A stretch of 64,000 nucleotides of DNA from CADCVT01 sp036389155. GTDB taxonomy: Bacteria > Actinomycetota > Thermoleophilia > Solirubrobacterales > Solirubrobacteraceae. Positions 15,803 to 24,259 of this stretch are shown here, in pieces. The notes below the pieces were generated by a model. That model did not search any database, had not been told where the DNA came from, and worked only from the letters and a program-made list of their open reading frames with translations. The stretch lies in assembly GCA_036389155.1 (NCBI GenBank), contig DASVQN010000028.1:205290-269289 (forward strand), written 5' to 3'. The position numbers and the translations under genes are program-made. The stretch's first letter is position 1, and every line of letters begins with the position of its first letter.

Positions 15803-17397
15803 GGGTGGCCCACCCGCCGCAGGAACTCGTTGTCGTAGTCGGTGTGCGCGGCGCGGCCGCCGGGGATCGTCGTGAACGTCTGGCCCTCGGGCAGCCGCGG
15901 CGGGCGCTGGCCGGAGCCGCGGCCCTGCTTGTCCCACTTCTCGAACGTCCCGCCCTTGACCGGCGCCTCGCCCGGGAACTTGTTCAGCAGCTGGTCGTAG
16001 ACCGTGCGCTTGTAGAAGTCGCCGTTCTCCTTGTTGGCGCCGTAGGGGTAGCCCTGCTGGCCGGCGGTGCAGTCGAGGCGGCCGTCGGGCATGATCGCGT
16101 CGCTGCCCGCGGCGTTGTAGTGCGCGTACTGGCGGATGCCGTCGGGCTCCTTGAGGCCCTTGCCGTTGGCCGGCTCGTTCGCGCCGAACGCGCTCACGCT
16201 GTCGTTCTGGTGGGAAGTGCTGTTGAGCAGCACGCGCTGGGCCTGGCCGATCGGGGTCGGCGCCGAGAAGTGCTCGGCGACGACGGTCCAGAAGATGTTC
16301 CAGTAGTTGCAGCCGGTGACGAACGGGCCGACGTAGCGCAGCGTCGGGTTGAGCGTCGTCACCGTCGCCGTCAGGCCGCGGATCGCGCCGTTGGTCGTCG
16401 GCGAGTTGGCGAGGTCGCGCAGCGCGCCCATCGTCTCCTGCAGCTCGTCGTTGAGCTCGACCGAGCGGCGTGTGACCGGCGTGCCGACCTCGAGCGCGCG
16501 GTTGAGGTCCGGCAGCGCGAGGCGCAGCTCGCTCGCCGCCGCGTCGAGGTCCGCGGACATCGCGGCCGTGTCGCGCAGGAACGGGCGCTGGACGCGGAAG
16601 GACTCGATCGACGTCTGCATCGTCGGCGGGCTCTTGGAGATCGTGTCCTTGAGCGCCTGCGGGTCGCGCGAGATCGCGTCGAAGGTGTCGGCCTGCGCCG
16701 TGAACGAGTGCGCCCACTCGTCGGCCACCGGCGCGACGACGCGCGTGAAGTCCCCGAGCTCCTTGAAGAAGTTCGGCAGGTGCGTGCGCTCGTCGGAGAG
16801 GTTGGCCATGACGGGCCGCAGGACGCCGAGCAGCCGCGGCAGCTGCTGGATCGTCGTGTTGAGGTCCTGGCCGCGGCCGGCGAACGCGGTGCCGAAGCCG
16901 GTCAGGTTGCGCTCGGTGCCCTCGCGCGTCGGCGCGTCGTAGATGTTGTAGAGCTCGTCGAGGTCGGTGGCGATCCGCGTCTGGTCGGCGGGGATCCGCG
17001 CGCCGTCGGGCAGGTCCTTCTTGCTCGTGCCACGCTCGAACTGGATGATCTTCAGCGCGAGCGGCGCGCGCGGGCGGACGAGGATCTTGGAGTCCACCGG
17101 GTAGGGCGAGGCGCTCTCGTCGAGCTTGAGCTGGATGATCGCGCCGACCTTGCCGTTGCGCAGGCGGCCGGGCTTGAGGTCCTCGACCACGCCGATGCGG
17201 AAGCCGCCCTCGCGGACCTCGACGCCCTTGTTGACCTCGGCGCCGTCGGGCAGCTCGACGTACACCGTCCGCGACGGGACGAACGGCAGGCCGTTGTTCG
17301 CGTTGTACGCGAGGAACACCGCGACCACCACGACGAGCGTGGTGACCGCCCCGACGAGGACGGGGTTGGCGACGATGGATGCGCTGCCGCGTCTCAT
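15799..17397 (-). CDS. MCE/MlaD-family protein, third gene
   Basis: 532 residues: helix VLVGAVTTLVVVVAVFLAY (13-31), MCE domain (about 42-125, VYVELPDGAEVNKGVEVREG, LALKIIQFERG), a long helical region and a tail with cysteines at VTGCNYWNIFW and RLDCTAGQQ. The tail motif GCNYWN is well ordered-looking, with several aromatics, and could form a periplasm-side cap. ATGA overlaps at both ends tie it to the genes on either side. Confidence 0.88.
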   Translation of the reverse strand: MRRGSASIVANPVLVGAVTTLVVVVAVFLAYNANNGLPFVPSRTVYVELPDGAEVNKGVEVREGGFRIGVVEDLKPGRLRNGKVGAIIQLKLDESASPYPVDSKILVRPRAPLALKIIQFERGTSKKDLPDGARIPADQTRIATDLDELYNIYDAPTREGTERNLTGFGTAFAGRGQDLNTTIQQLPRLLGVLRPVMANLSDERTHLPNFFKELGDFTRVVAPVADEWAHSFTAQADTFDAISRDPQALKDTISKSPPTMQTSIESFRVQRPFLRDTAAMSADLDAAASELRLALPDLNRALEVGTPVTRRSVELNDELQETMGALRDLANSPTTNGAIRGLTATVTTLNPTLRYVGPFVTGCNYWNIFWTVVAEHFSAPTPIGQAQRVLLNSTSHQNDSVSAFGANEPANGKGLKEPDGIRQYAHYNAAGSDAIMPDGRLDCTAGQQGYPYGANKENGDFYKRTVYDQLLNKFPGEAPVKGGTFEKWDKQGRGSGQRPPRLPEGQTFTTIPGGRAAHTDYDNEFLRRVGHP

Positions 17398-19091
17398 GAG
17401 CCGAGGAGGAACTCCATGAGCTGCTCGTTGTTCTTCTTCTCGTCGCGCTCGCGCGCCGCGGCGGTGCCGAGGTTCGGCAGGTCGCGCACGGCCGGCGGCG
17501 CGACCTGCGGCGGCTTCGGCGCGTCGCCGCCACCGCCGGCGCCGGGCAGGATGTCGTCGAGCTTGGGCAGGTTCACGGGCGGCTTTGCGTCCGGCTTGGA
17601 GCCCGACCCGCCGCCGGCGTCCCCGCCGCCGCCGGAACCCGAGCCGCCGTCGCCGGAGCCGCCGCCGTCACCGGCGCCCGGCCCGCTGCCGCCGCGGCGG
17701 CTGCGCCGGTCGGTGGCGAGGTCGCGATCGACGGGCGCGGTGCGCCTGCGGTTGTTCGGGTCGTCCGACTCCGGGCCCTGGTCGTTGCCGTCCCAGTTCG
17801 GCGGCGCCGTCGGGTCGGTCGTCTTGACGCCCAGGGTGTTCGGGCCGAGGAAGCGGCCGCACTGGTCGGCCACCTTGGCGCCGCTCGCCTTGTCGGCGTA
17901 CGGCGCGCACGTGCCCTCGAAGACCTGCGCCTGCAGGATGTGCGTCTCGCCGTCGTGGAGGTTGACGGCGAGCGTCTGGTCGAACGTGTACTGCAGCAGC
18001 GCCTCAAGGCCGGTGTAGCCCTTGCCGCCCGGGCTGCGCGGGTCGTCCTCGATCGCGTTCTTGCGGTCGTCGAGGTGCTCGAGGATGATCGCCAGGTTCT
18101 TGCCCAGCTCGGGCACGCCCTCGGCGTAGTTGCTCAGCTGCTTGACCGTCTCGCGCGCGGGGCCCGCCGCCTGGCTGCCGGTCTTCGACGCCTCGCCGAG
18201 CGCCTTGAGCGCCGGCCGCGTGGCGTCGGCGAAGGGCGGCAGGTTGCGGAAGAGCTGGTCGAGCTGGTCGGCGCTGGCGGCGAGGTTCTGCAGCGCCGGC
18301 CCCTGGCGGTCGGCCGTCCTGCCCAGCTCGAGCATCGTCGGCTGCAGCTCGGCCAGGAAGGTGGGCAGCTTCTGGAACCCGCGGCGGATGTCGTCGTCGC
18401 GCTCGGCCGACGTCCGGGCGGTGTCGCGCGCCTCGAGGACCCAGCGCGAGACGTCGCGGCGGTTGTCCGACAGCGCGGCGACGACGCGATCGGCGTCGCG
18501 CGTCAGGTCGGCGAGCACCTGGTTCTGCTTGGCCAGGATGTTGAGGACCTTGTTCGTCTCGCGCAGGGCCGGGTTCGCGCGGCGCAGCGTCTCGTTGAGG
18601 TTCTCGGCGTTGCCGGCGACGGTGGCGCCGAGCTCGTTGATGATCAGCCGCAGGCGCTCGCGGCGCGGGCGGCGCATGATGTTCGCGACGAGGTCCGGCG
18701 GGACGGTCGACGACGTCCGCTCGACCTTGATCATGCTGCCCGGCTCGAGCTTCTTCTTCGAGGTGCCGGGGTTGCAGTTGATGAAGTACTCGCCGACGAG
18801 CGACTGCGGCTGGACCTCGCAGCGGGCGTCCTCGCGCAGCGACCCGAAGCCCGTCTCGGTCACGTCGAAGGTGACGATCGCCCGCTTGGTCTTCATGTCG
18901 ACGTCGAGCTTCTTGAGCTTGCCGGCGCGCACGCCGGCGACCTTGAAGTCGCCGCCCTCGATCAGGCCGAAGGCGTTGTCGAGCTCGACCTTGTACTCGC
19001 CGAGGCCCTCCTCCTCCTTCGCGCCCGTGGACAGCCCGACGAAGGCCGCGCCGACGACGAGGAGGAGCCCGATGAGGAGGATCCGCTTCAT
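17394..19091 (-). CDS. MCE/MlaD-family protein, second gene, with Gly-rich tail
   Basis: 565 residues, the longest of the set. It has an N-terminal helix (4-21) and an MCE domain (about 30-115) that itself contains two cysteines (DARCEVQ, FINCNPG). A long helical part follows, then a tail pair (GTCAPYAD, DQCGRFLG). After that comes a low-complexity Gly/Ser/Asp stretch (about 455-500) and a Pro-rich end, unlike its paralogues. The Gly-rich part may be a flexible linker to a distal partner. The ATG begins right after the upstream TAG, and the stop overlaps the next ATG. Confidence 0.87.
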   Translation of the reverse strand: MKRILLIGLLLVVGAAFVGLSTGAKEEEGLGEYKVELDNAFGLIEGGDFKVAGVRAGKLKKLDVDMKTKRAIVTFDVTETGFGSLREDARCEVQPQSLVGEYFINCNPGTSKKKLEPGSMIKVERTSSTVPPDLVANIMRRPRRERLRLIINELGATVAGNAENLNETLRRANPALRETNKVLNILAKQNQVLADLTRDADRVVAALSDNRRDVSRWVLEARDTARTSAERDDDIRRGFQKLPTFLAELQPTMLELGRTADRQGPALQNLAASADQLDQLFRNLPPFADATRPALKALGEASKTGSQAAGPARETVKQLSNYAEGVPELGKNLAIILEHLDDRKNAIEDDPRSPGGKGYTGLEALLQYTFDQTLAVNLHDGETHILQAQVFEGTCAPYADKASGAKVADQCGRFLGPNTLGVKTTDPTAPPNWDGNDQGPESDDPNNRRRTAPVDRDLATDRRSRRGGSGPGAGDGGGSGDGGSGSGGGGDAGGGSGSKPDAKPPVNLPKLDDILPGAGGGGDAPKPPQVAPPAVRDLPNLGTAAARERDEKKNNEQLMEFLLGS

Positions 19092-20480
19092 CTACTTCCC
19101 CGGCAGGATCTGGTTGGGGTCGCAGTTGTAGTCCTCGCTCGGCTTCCACGGGTTCGACTTGTCGTCGGCCGGGTGCTCGGCGGCGCCGGGGCAGCGGTTG
19201 CGCTGGTCCCCGCGGGTGTTGATGTTGTTGATGCTCGGGCGCAGCTCCTGCGGGATCGGACGCAGGATGCCGTCGATCTGCGAGAAGGCGTTGATGTACG
19301 TGCCGACGCGGCTGACGCCGCCGAGCGCGTCGTAGAGGCCGGAGTGGCCGAAGTCGTCGAACCAGCCGGTGAGGTCGACCGAGTAGGGGCGGGCGTAGGC
19401 CAGCTCGGGGACGGACTCCTTGAGCGCGTCGACCGACTCGGGGAACGCGCCGCGGCGCTCCTTCCCGTTGGCCTGGACGGGGCCGATGGCGATGTCGCGC
19501 AGCGGCACCTGGCCCGCGGTGAGGTCGACGAGGTCGTTGTCCTCGCCCGCTTGGCGGACGAGCTTCGACAGGTCGCGGATCGTCGGCCGCGCGTCCTGGG
19601 CGAGCGGGCGCAGCTCGGCGAAGAACGGGCGCAGGCGCTTGGCGACGGGCTTGGACTCCTCGACGAGCGGGCGCAGCTCGTCGAGCGCCGAGCGCAGGTT
19701 GACGAACGTCGTGTTGGCGCGGCGCATGAACGGGGGCAGCTGGTGGATCGCGTCGGCGAGGTCCGTGCGCTTGGCGGCGAGGTCGCCGGTGAAGTCGGCG
19801 AGGTTGTTGACCAGGCCGCTGAGGTCGTCCTTGCGCGCGGCGAGCGTGGTGACGAGCTCGTCGGAGGAGACGATGAAGCGCTCGAGCGACGGCGTGTCGC
19901 GCGTCAGCTCCTCGAACAGGCGGCTGGTCGCGATGAGCTGCGGGTTGAGGTACAGCCAGCCGCGGTTGGCCTCGCGCGTCCTGCCGCTGTACTGCGTGCC
20001 GAACCCGCGGATGACGCCCTGCAGGTCGCGGCGCGCGTCCTTGTCGAACGTGCTGATGAGCTGGTCGAGGTCGACCGCGGAGGTCGTCTCGGTCGCGCGG
20101 ATCATGCCGCCGTCGTCGATCTTCGTGCCGCGGGCGCCGGCGAGCTGCAGGTCCACGTACCGGTTGGCGACGCCGGACAGCGAGGTGAGGCGGATGACGG
20201 CGTGGGTGCCCTCGCGCAGCGGGGTGTAGGCGCCCTTGGTGATCTTGAGCTTGACCCGGGCACCGCCGTGGTTGGTCAGCTCGATGTCGTCGACGCTGCC
20301 GATCTGCTCGCCCGCGATGCGGACCTCGTTGCCGCGCACGAGCTGGGAGGCGTTCTCGAATTCGGCGTACACGACGTAGTCGTCGCCGCTCCCCTTGAGG
20401 AGCACGACGGCGACGACAGCCACCGCGGCAACGAGTGCCGCGATCGCGAGTACGCGACCGATCTGCCTTGAGTTGCGCAG
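19092..20480 (-). CDS. MCE/MlaD-family protein, first gene, probable CTG start
   Basis: 462 residues if begun at the CTG at 20478-20480. The first GTG in frame (20421-20423) would cut the membrane helix in half, whereas from the CTG the helix IGRVLAIAALVAAVAVVAVV is complete. AAGGGGAGG sits 7-9 bases upstream of that CTG, and an in-frame TGA lies further upstream with no ATG, GTG or TTG between. MCE domain about 35-115 (ENASQLVRGNEVRIAGEQIG), helical region, tail cysteines NRCPGAAEH and YNCDPNQ. The operon begins here; no yrbE permease genes precede it. Confidence 0.83.
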   Translation of the reverse strand: MRNSRQIGRVLAIAALVAAVAVVAVVLLKGSGDDYVVYAEFENASQLVRGNEVRIAGEQIGSVDDIELTNHGGARVKLKITKGAYTPLREGTHAVIRLTSLSGVANRYVDLQLAGARGTKIDDGGMIRATETTSAVDLDQLISTFDKDARRDLQGVIRGFGTQYSGRTREANRGWLYLNPQLIATSRLFEELTRDTPSLERFIVSSDELVTTLAARKDDLSGLVNNLADFTGDLAAKRTDLADAIHQLPPFMRRANTTFVNLRSALDELRPLVEESKPVAKRLRPFFAELRPLAQDARPTIRDLSKLVRQAGEDNDLVDLTAGQVPLRDIAIGPVQANGKERRGAFPESVDALKESVPELAYARPYSVDLTGWFDDFGHSGLYDALGGVSRVGTYINAFSQIDGILRPIPQELRPSINNINTRGDQRNRCPGAAEHPADDKSNPWKPSEDYNCDPNQILPGK

Positions 20481-20675
20481 GTTCCTGCCTCCCCTTCGAG
20501 GCGCCGCCCCCCGCGCCCCAGTTCAAAAACGTGCCGGGACGGTAGTGAGCGCCGTCACACAATGTCAAAAGGGAACCGTCGCGCTACCGTGCTCGCAGAG
20601 GCGCACGGACGCGCAACTTCGCCGTCTCCGGCGGGTTCCGACACCGCCCATTCTCCCAGGAGGAAGCTTCCGCGC

Positions 20676-21686
20676 ATGTCGTCCAAGACGCCGATCACCC
20701 TGCTCGCCGCGATCGTCGCGATCGTCGCGGTGCTGGCCTTGCCCGCCGCCGGCGAGGCGAAGACCAACATCGCCGTGGGCATCGGCGACCAGAGCCCGGA
20801 GACCTTCAACAACGCGAACTTCAAGGCGCTCAAGATCAAGAAGGCGCGGTACTTCATCTCGTGGGACGCGATCGACAGCCCGGAGAAGCTGCGGCTCGCG
20901 AACGAGTGGCTCATTGCGGCGAAGCAGGCCCGGGTGCGGCCGCTCTTCCACCTCGACGGCGTCTTCAGCGACAGCGCCCCGTCGCCCTCGGTGTACAAGA
21001 AGAAGGTCAGGGCGCTCGTGAAGATGTACCGCCGCGGCACGCAGGGCCGCGCCTCGGTGCCGGACTGGGGCGTCTGGAACGAGGCCAACTCGAAGACGCA
21101 GCCGGTCTTCAACAAGGCGTCGCGCACCGCGAAGTACTTCCTCGCGCTGCGCTCGGTGTGCCGCGGCTGCACGATCGTCGCACTCGACCTCCTGGACGCC
21201 GGCAACATCAACGGCTACATCAAGGGCTTCTACCGCGCGCTGGGCAAGAAGAAGTCGCTGGCGAAGATCGTCGGGATGCACAACTACGGCGACACCAACC
21301 GCAACAAGAACAACACGCGGCTGATCATCAACGGCGTCCGCAAGTACAACCGCCGCGCGCAGTTCTGGATGACCGAGACCGGCGGGATCTCGCTGCTGCA
21401 GTCCGAGCGGCCCGCGGGCTCGGGGCGCCTTGTGCCGTCGCGCGGCCTGGACTGCGACCCGGCCAACCCGGCCAAGGCCGAGAAGCGTCAGGCCAAGGCC
21501 GTCGCGAAGATGTTCTCTCTGGCCAAGAAGTACCGCAAGTACGTCAAGCGCCTGTACCCGTTCAACTTCTTCAGCACCGACTGCGACAAGAGCCTGCGGT
21601 TCGACGCCGGGCTCATCCGCAAGGACGGGAGCAAGCGCCCCGCGTACAACACGCTGCGCCGGGCGATGCGCAGCTTCAAGCGCTAG
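20676..21686 (+). CDS. Secreted glycoside-hydrolase-like (TIM-barrel) protein
   Basis: 336 residues. A signal peptide (TLLAAIVAIVAVLALPAAGEA) precedes a barrel domain with two glutamates in clan GH-A style contexts: WGVWNEAN (acid/base, strand 4) and WMTETGG (nucleophile, strand 7). This indicates a retaining glycosidase acting outside the cell, perhaps on host or own polysaccharide. The surface is rich in Lys/Arg. The ATG at 20676 is chosen for the AGGAGGA sequence just upstream and the signal peptide. Divergent from the mce operon; its last 11 bases overlap the end of the SGNH gene. Confidence 0.75.
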   Translation: MSSKTPITLLAAIVAIVAVLALPAAGEAKTNIAVGIGDQSPETFNNANFKALKIKKARYFISWDAIDSPEKLRLANEWLIAAKQARVRPLFHLDGVFSDSAPSPSVYKKKVRALVKMYRRGTQGRASVPDWGVWNEANSKTQPVFNKASRTAKYFLALRSVCRGCTIVALDLLDAGNINGYIKGFYRALGKKKSLAKIVGMHNYGDTNRNKNNTRLIINGVRKYNRRAQFWMTETGGISLLQSERPAGSGRLVPSRGLDCDPANPAKAEKRQAKAVAKMFSLAKKYRKYVKRLYPFNFFSTDCDKSLRFDAGLIRKDGSKRPAYNTLRRAMRSFKR

Positions 21687-22605
21687 CCGGGAGGCTCGCG
21701 CGGAGGTAGCGCCACAGGCTGCGGCCGTAGTCGCGAGCGAGGTGCTGGGCGTCGCGGTAGACCAGCACCCCGCCCAGCGCCGGGTAGCACAGGCGCTCGT
21801 CGCAGAAGAAGCGCGTCAGGTCGACGACCTGCGCCCGCCCGCCGAGCTGCGACGCGGCCTCGGCGGCGGGGTCGGGCCGCAGCGCCTCGTCGCGGGGCAG
21901 CGCACACGCCGGCCCGGGGCGGCGGCGGCGCGAGATCGCCCGGGCCACGCACGCGTTCGTGTCGTAGCGCATGTGCGGGTTGTCCCTGATCACGACGACG
22001 TGCTGCACCGACGGCGGCAGCGCCTCGAAGGCGGCGCGGTAGCCGGCGACGCCGCGGTCGAACCCGGTCTGCTCGCCGGACGGCGCGAAGACGTACGTCG
22101 ACGAGTTGATGAAGTAGACCGTGCGTACCGCGGGGTAGCGCTGCAGCCAGGCGTTGACGCGGTCGCCCCACGCGTAGCAGTCGGCCTTGCGCTCCTCGCT
22201 CACGTTGATCCGGTCGACGTGCGCGAACGGGCAGCTCGCCAGCGTGAGGCTGACGGCGCGGCGCCGCTGCGACGCCGCGAGCGGATCGACGACGGCCCGC
22301 CAGACCTGCGCGTGGCTGTCGCCGATGAGCGCGACGGTCGTCTTCCGGCCGCGCGAGGCGGTCGGGAACCAGCACGAAGCCCCGGGGTCCTGCACCGCGC
22401 GGGTGCGGATGCACGCGGGCCCGTGCTCGAGCACCGCGACGTCGGGGTGCGGCGTGACCTTGACGCGATGCGGCGAGCCGCACCCGTTCGCGGGATCCAG
22501 CGCCGCGGCGCCGCGGCACGAGGGCGCGGCCGTGCCGGCGGCGGCGTACGGCAGCAGCGCGCACGCGGCGACCGCGAGCGCGGCGGCGCGGCGCGAGCGC
22601 CTCAC
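21676..22605 (-). CDS. Secreted SGNH-fold hydrolase
   Basis: 309 residues from a GTG that overlaps the pgl stop (GTGA). A signal peptide (RRAAALAVAACALLPYAAAG) is followed by an SGNH domain like that fused to acyltransferase-3 proteins (PF19040-like). Block I is GDSHAQVW with the nucleophile Ser, and the distal D-x-x-H is in RDAQHLARDYG. Six or more cysteines suggest disulfides. Here the domain stands alone without the membrane acyltransferase. Its place as last gene of a cytoplasmic sugar-phosphate operon is odd; it may just be read through, or act on an acetylated polysaccharide. Confidence 0.8.
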   Translation of the reverse strand: MRRSRRAAALAVAACALLPYAAAGTAAPSCRGAAALDPANGCGSPHRVKVTPHPDVAVLEHGPACIRTRAVQDPGASCWFPTASRGRKTTVALIGDSHAQVWRAVVDPLAASQRRRAVSLTLASCPFAHVDRINVSEERKADCYAWGDRVNAWLQRYPAVRTVYFINSSTYVFAPSGEQTGFDRGVAGYRAAFEALPPSVQHVVVIRDNPHMRYDTNACVARAISRRRRPGPACALPRDEALRPDPAAEAASQLGGRAQVVDLTRFFCDERLCYPALGGVLVYRDAQHLARDYGRSLWRYLRASLPASA

Positions 22606-23231
22606 CCCGCGGCGGCGCGGTCGCAGACGATCTCGTCGAGCCCGTCGCCGAGCGCCGAGACCGGCAGCGCCTCGTCGCGGGCACAGACCCGCGCGAGCGC
22701 CTCGCGCTTGCCGTCGCCGGTGACGAGCAGGACGGTGTGGCGGGCACGGGCGATCACGGGGAGGGTCAGGGTAATGCGCTCGGGCGGCGGCTTCGGGGAC
22801 CGGCGGATGGCGATCACCGGCGCGTGCCGCGACCACGCCTCCGGGTGGTCGGGGAAGAGCGACGCGATGTGCCCGTCCGGCCCGAGCCCGAGGACGACGA
22901 GGTCGAAGACCGGCTCGTCGCCGAGCGCGGCGACCAGCTCGCGCGCGTAGAGCCAGGCGGCGTCCTCCGGGCCGAGCTCGCCGCGCGCCGCGCGCACGTG
23001 CGCGCCCTCGCCGAGCGACTGGCGCAGCATCAGCCCGTTGGACTCCGGGTGGTCGTTCGGCACGCACCGCTCGTCGACGAGCCAGAACTCCGCCTCGCCG
23101 GGCTCGGCGAGCTCGTAGGCGCGGCGCGGCGACGTCCCGCCGGCGAGCGCGACGTGCCCGCGCGCGGGCACCTGCGCCGCGACGTGCCGCGCGGCCGCCT
23201 CGGGATCGGGGAGGACCGTGAACGCCGTCAC
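22602..23231 (-). CDS. pgl: 6-phosphogluconolactonase
   Basis: 209 residues, SIS-like DevB/NagB fold. ALAGGTSPRRAYELA is the substrate-binding start, FWLVDERCVPNDHPESN the second conserved block, and GLGPDGHIASLFPDHP the active-site block (family consensus GHTASLFP, here Ile for Thr). It hydrolyses 6-phosphogluconolactone made by Zwf. GTG start overlaps the opcA stop; its own stop overlaps the SGNH start. Confidence 0.93.
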   Translation of the reverse strand: MTAFTVLPDPEAAARHVAAQVPARGHVALAGGTSPRRAYELAEPGEAEFWLVDERCVPNDHPESNGLMLRQSLGEGAHVRAARGELGPEDAAWLYARELVAALGDEPVFDLVVLGLGPDGHIASLFPDHPEAWSRHAPVIAIRRSPKPPPERITLTLPVIARARHTVLLVTGDGKREALARVCARDEALPVSALGDGLDEIVCDRAAAG

Positions 23232-24256
23232 CCGGCGAAGGCCCTCGCCGCGCTCAGCGCGGGGCCGTACGTCGGGTCGCGCAGCAGCGCCTGCCGTATC
23301 CCCTCGCCGAGGATCCCCGGCTCGCCGCGCGAGGCGCCGAGCACCGTCCACTCCGCCTCGTTCCCGTCGGGAAAGCGCCGCCGCGCCTGCAGCCCGCCCC
23401 TGCCGCGGTCGAGCGCCAGCACCATCCCGTCGGCGGTCTCCAGCGTCACGCCGGCCAGGCCGCGCACGCCCTGCTCGGTCGGCTCGGTGCGCAGCCGCAC
23501 GTCGCCGCGCCGGGCGCGCGCGCGGCCGTGCAGCGCGCCGTCGCCCGCGGTCAGCGCGGAGGGCTCCCAGCCGAGGCGGCTGGAGAGCCAGCCGAAGAGC
23601 AGCAGCGCCGCGACCGTCGAGTCCGGGTGGTGGCGGATCGTCACGGCGCTGATCTTGCGCAGGTGCCCCTGCCACGGCGGCGGGTCGAACGTCGCGGCGA
23701 TCCGCTCGCGCCACGGCGTGGTGCGCAGCCACGCGAGGTCGACGACGTACGTGCGCTCCGACAGCTCGGCGGCGCGGTCGAGCGCGCGGTGCGGATCGGG
23801 CTCGTCCACCGAGTCGCGCAGCACGACCTGCGCGAGGCCGCACAGGGCGTCCACGCCGACGTCGTGGCCGTGCGGCGCCCACACCGCGGTCGCCACGTCG
23901 GTGATGACCAGCGGGTCGAGGATCCGGTCGAGGCGCTCGAGGTGCTGCTCGCCCAGCTCGAGCAGCACGTGCTCGCGCACCGCGTCGCCGTCGACGTGCG
24001 CGCTGGCCCGCGCGGAGAGCTTCGTCCGGCCCGGCTCGACGGCGCACAGCACGGTCCTCGAGGCGTGGTAGCGCCCCACCTTCGAGAGCCGGTTCTCCAC
24101 CTCGCCGCGCCACTCGCGGTCGACGATCGTGACGAGGTTGAGCACGCGCGCGGGAACGGCACGGTCCTCCTGATGGCGCTCGGCCTCCATGGTGCGCAGC
24201 GCGGCCTCGATCTTCGACGGGCTGGTGTCCTCCTCGCTCCAGACGGCGTCGGACAT
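23228..24256 (-). CDS. opcA: Glucose-6-phosphate dehydrogenase assembly protein OpcA
   Basis: 342 residues matching the OpcA family by content and position: ARVLNLVTIVDREWRGEVENR, SRTVLCAVEPG, then a central PLVITDVATAVWAPHG block and a C-terminal beta-rich domain. OpcA binds Zwf and alters its activity and redox control in cyanobacteria and actinobacteria. It lies directly between zwf (4 bases upstream) and pgl (overlapping), the standard actinobacterial order. Confidence 0.9.
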   Translation of the reverse strand: MSDAVWSEEDTSPSKIEAALRTMEAERHQEDRAVPARVLNLVTIVDREWRGEVENRLSKVGRYHASRTVLCAVEPGRTKLSARASAHVDGDAVREHVLLELGEQHLERLDRILDPLVITDVATAVWAPHGHDVGVDALCGLAQVVLRDSVDEPDPHRALDRAAELSERTYVVDLAWLRTTPWRERIAATFDPPPWQGHLRKISAVTIRHHPDSTVAALLLFGWLSSRLGWEPSALTAGDGALHGRARARRGDVRLRTEPTEQGVRGLAGVTLETADGMVLALDRGRGGLQARRRFPDGNEAEWTVLGASRGEPGILGEGIRQALLRDPTYGPALSAARAFAG

Positions 24257-24259
24257 GGC

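Noticed and set aside
17520..17700. GCC/CCG-rich repetitive stretch that resembles a tandem repeat
   Set aside because: It encodes the Gly/Ser/Asp-rich tail of the second mce protein; the units are irregular.
17940..20471. An 843-codon open frame on the plus strand, antisense to the first two mce genes
   Set aside because: High GC removes stop codons from the opposite strand. The product is a Val/Arg/Leu repeat-like string without a recognisable domain, whereas the minus strand encodes clear MCE proteins.
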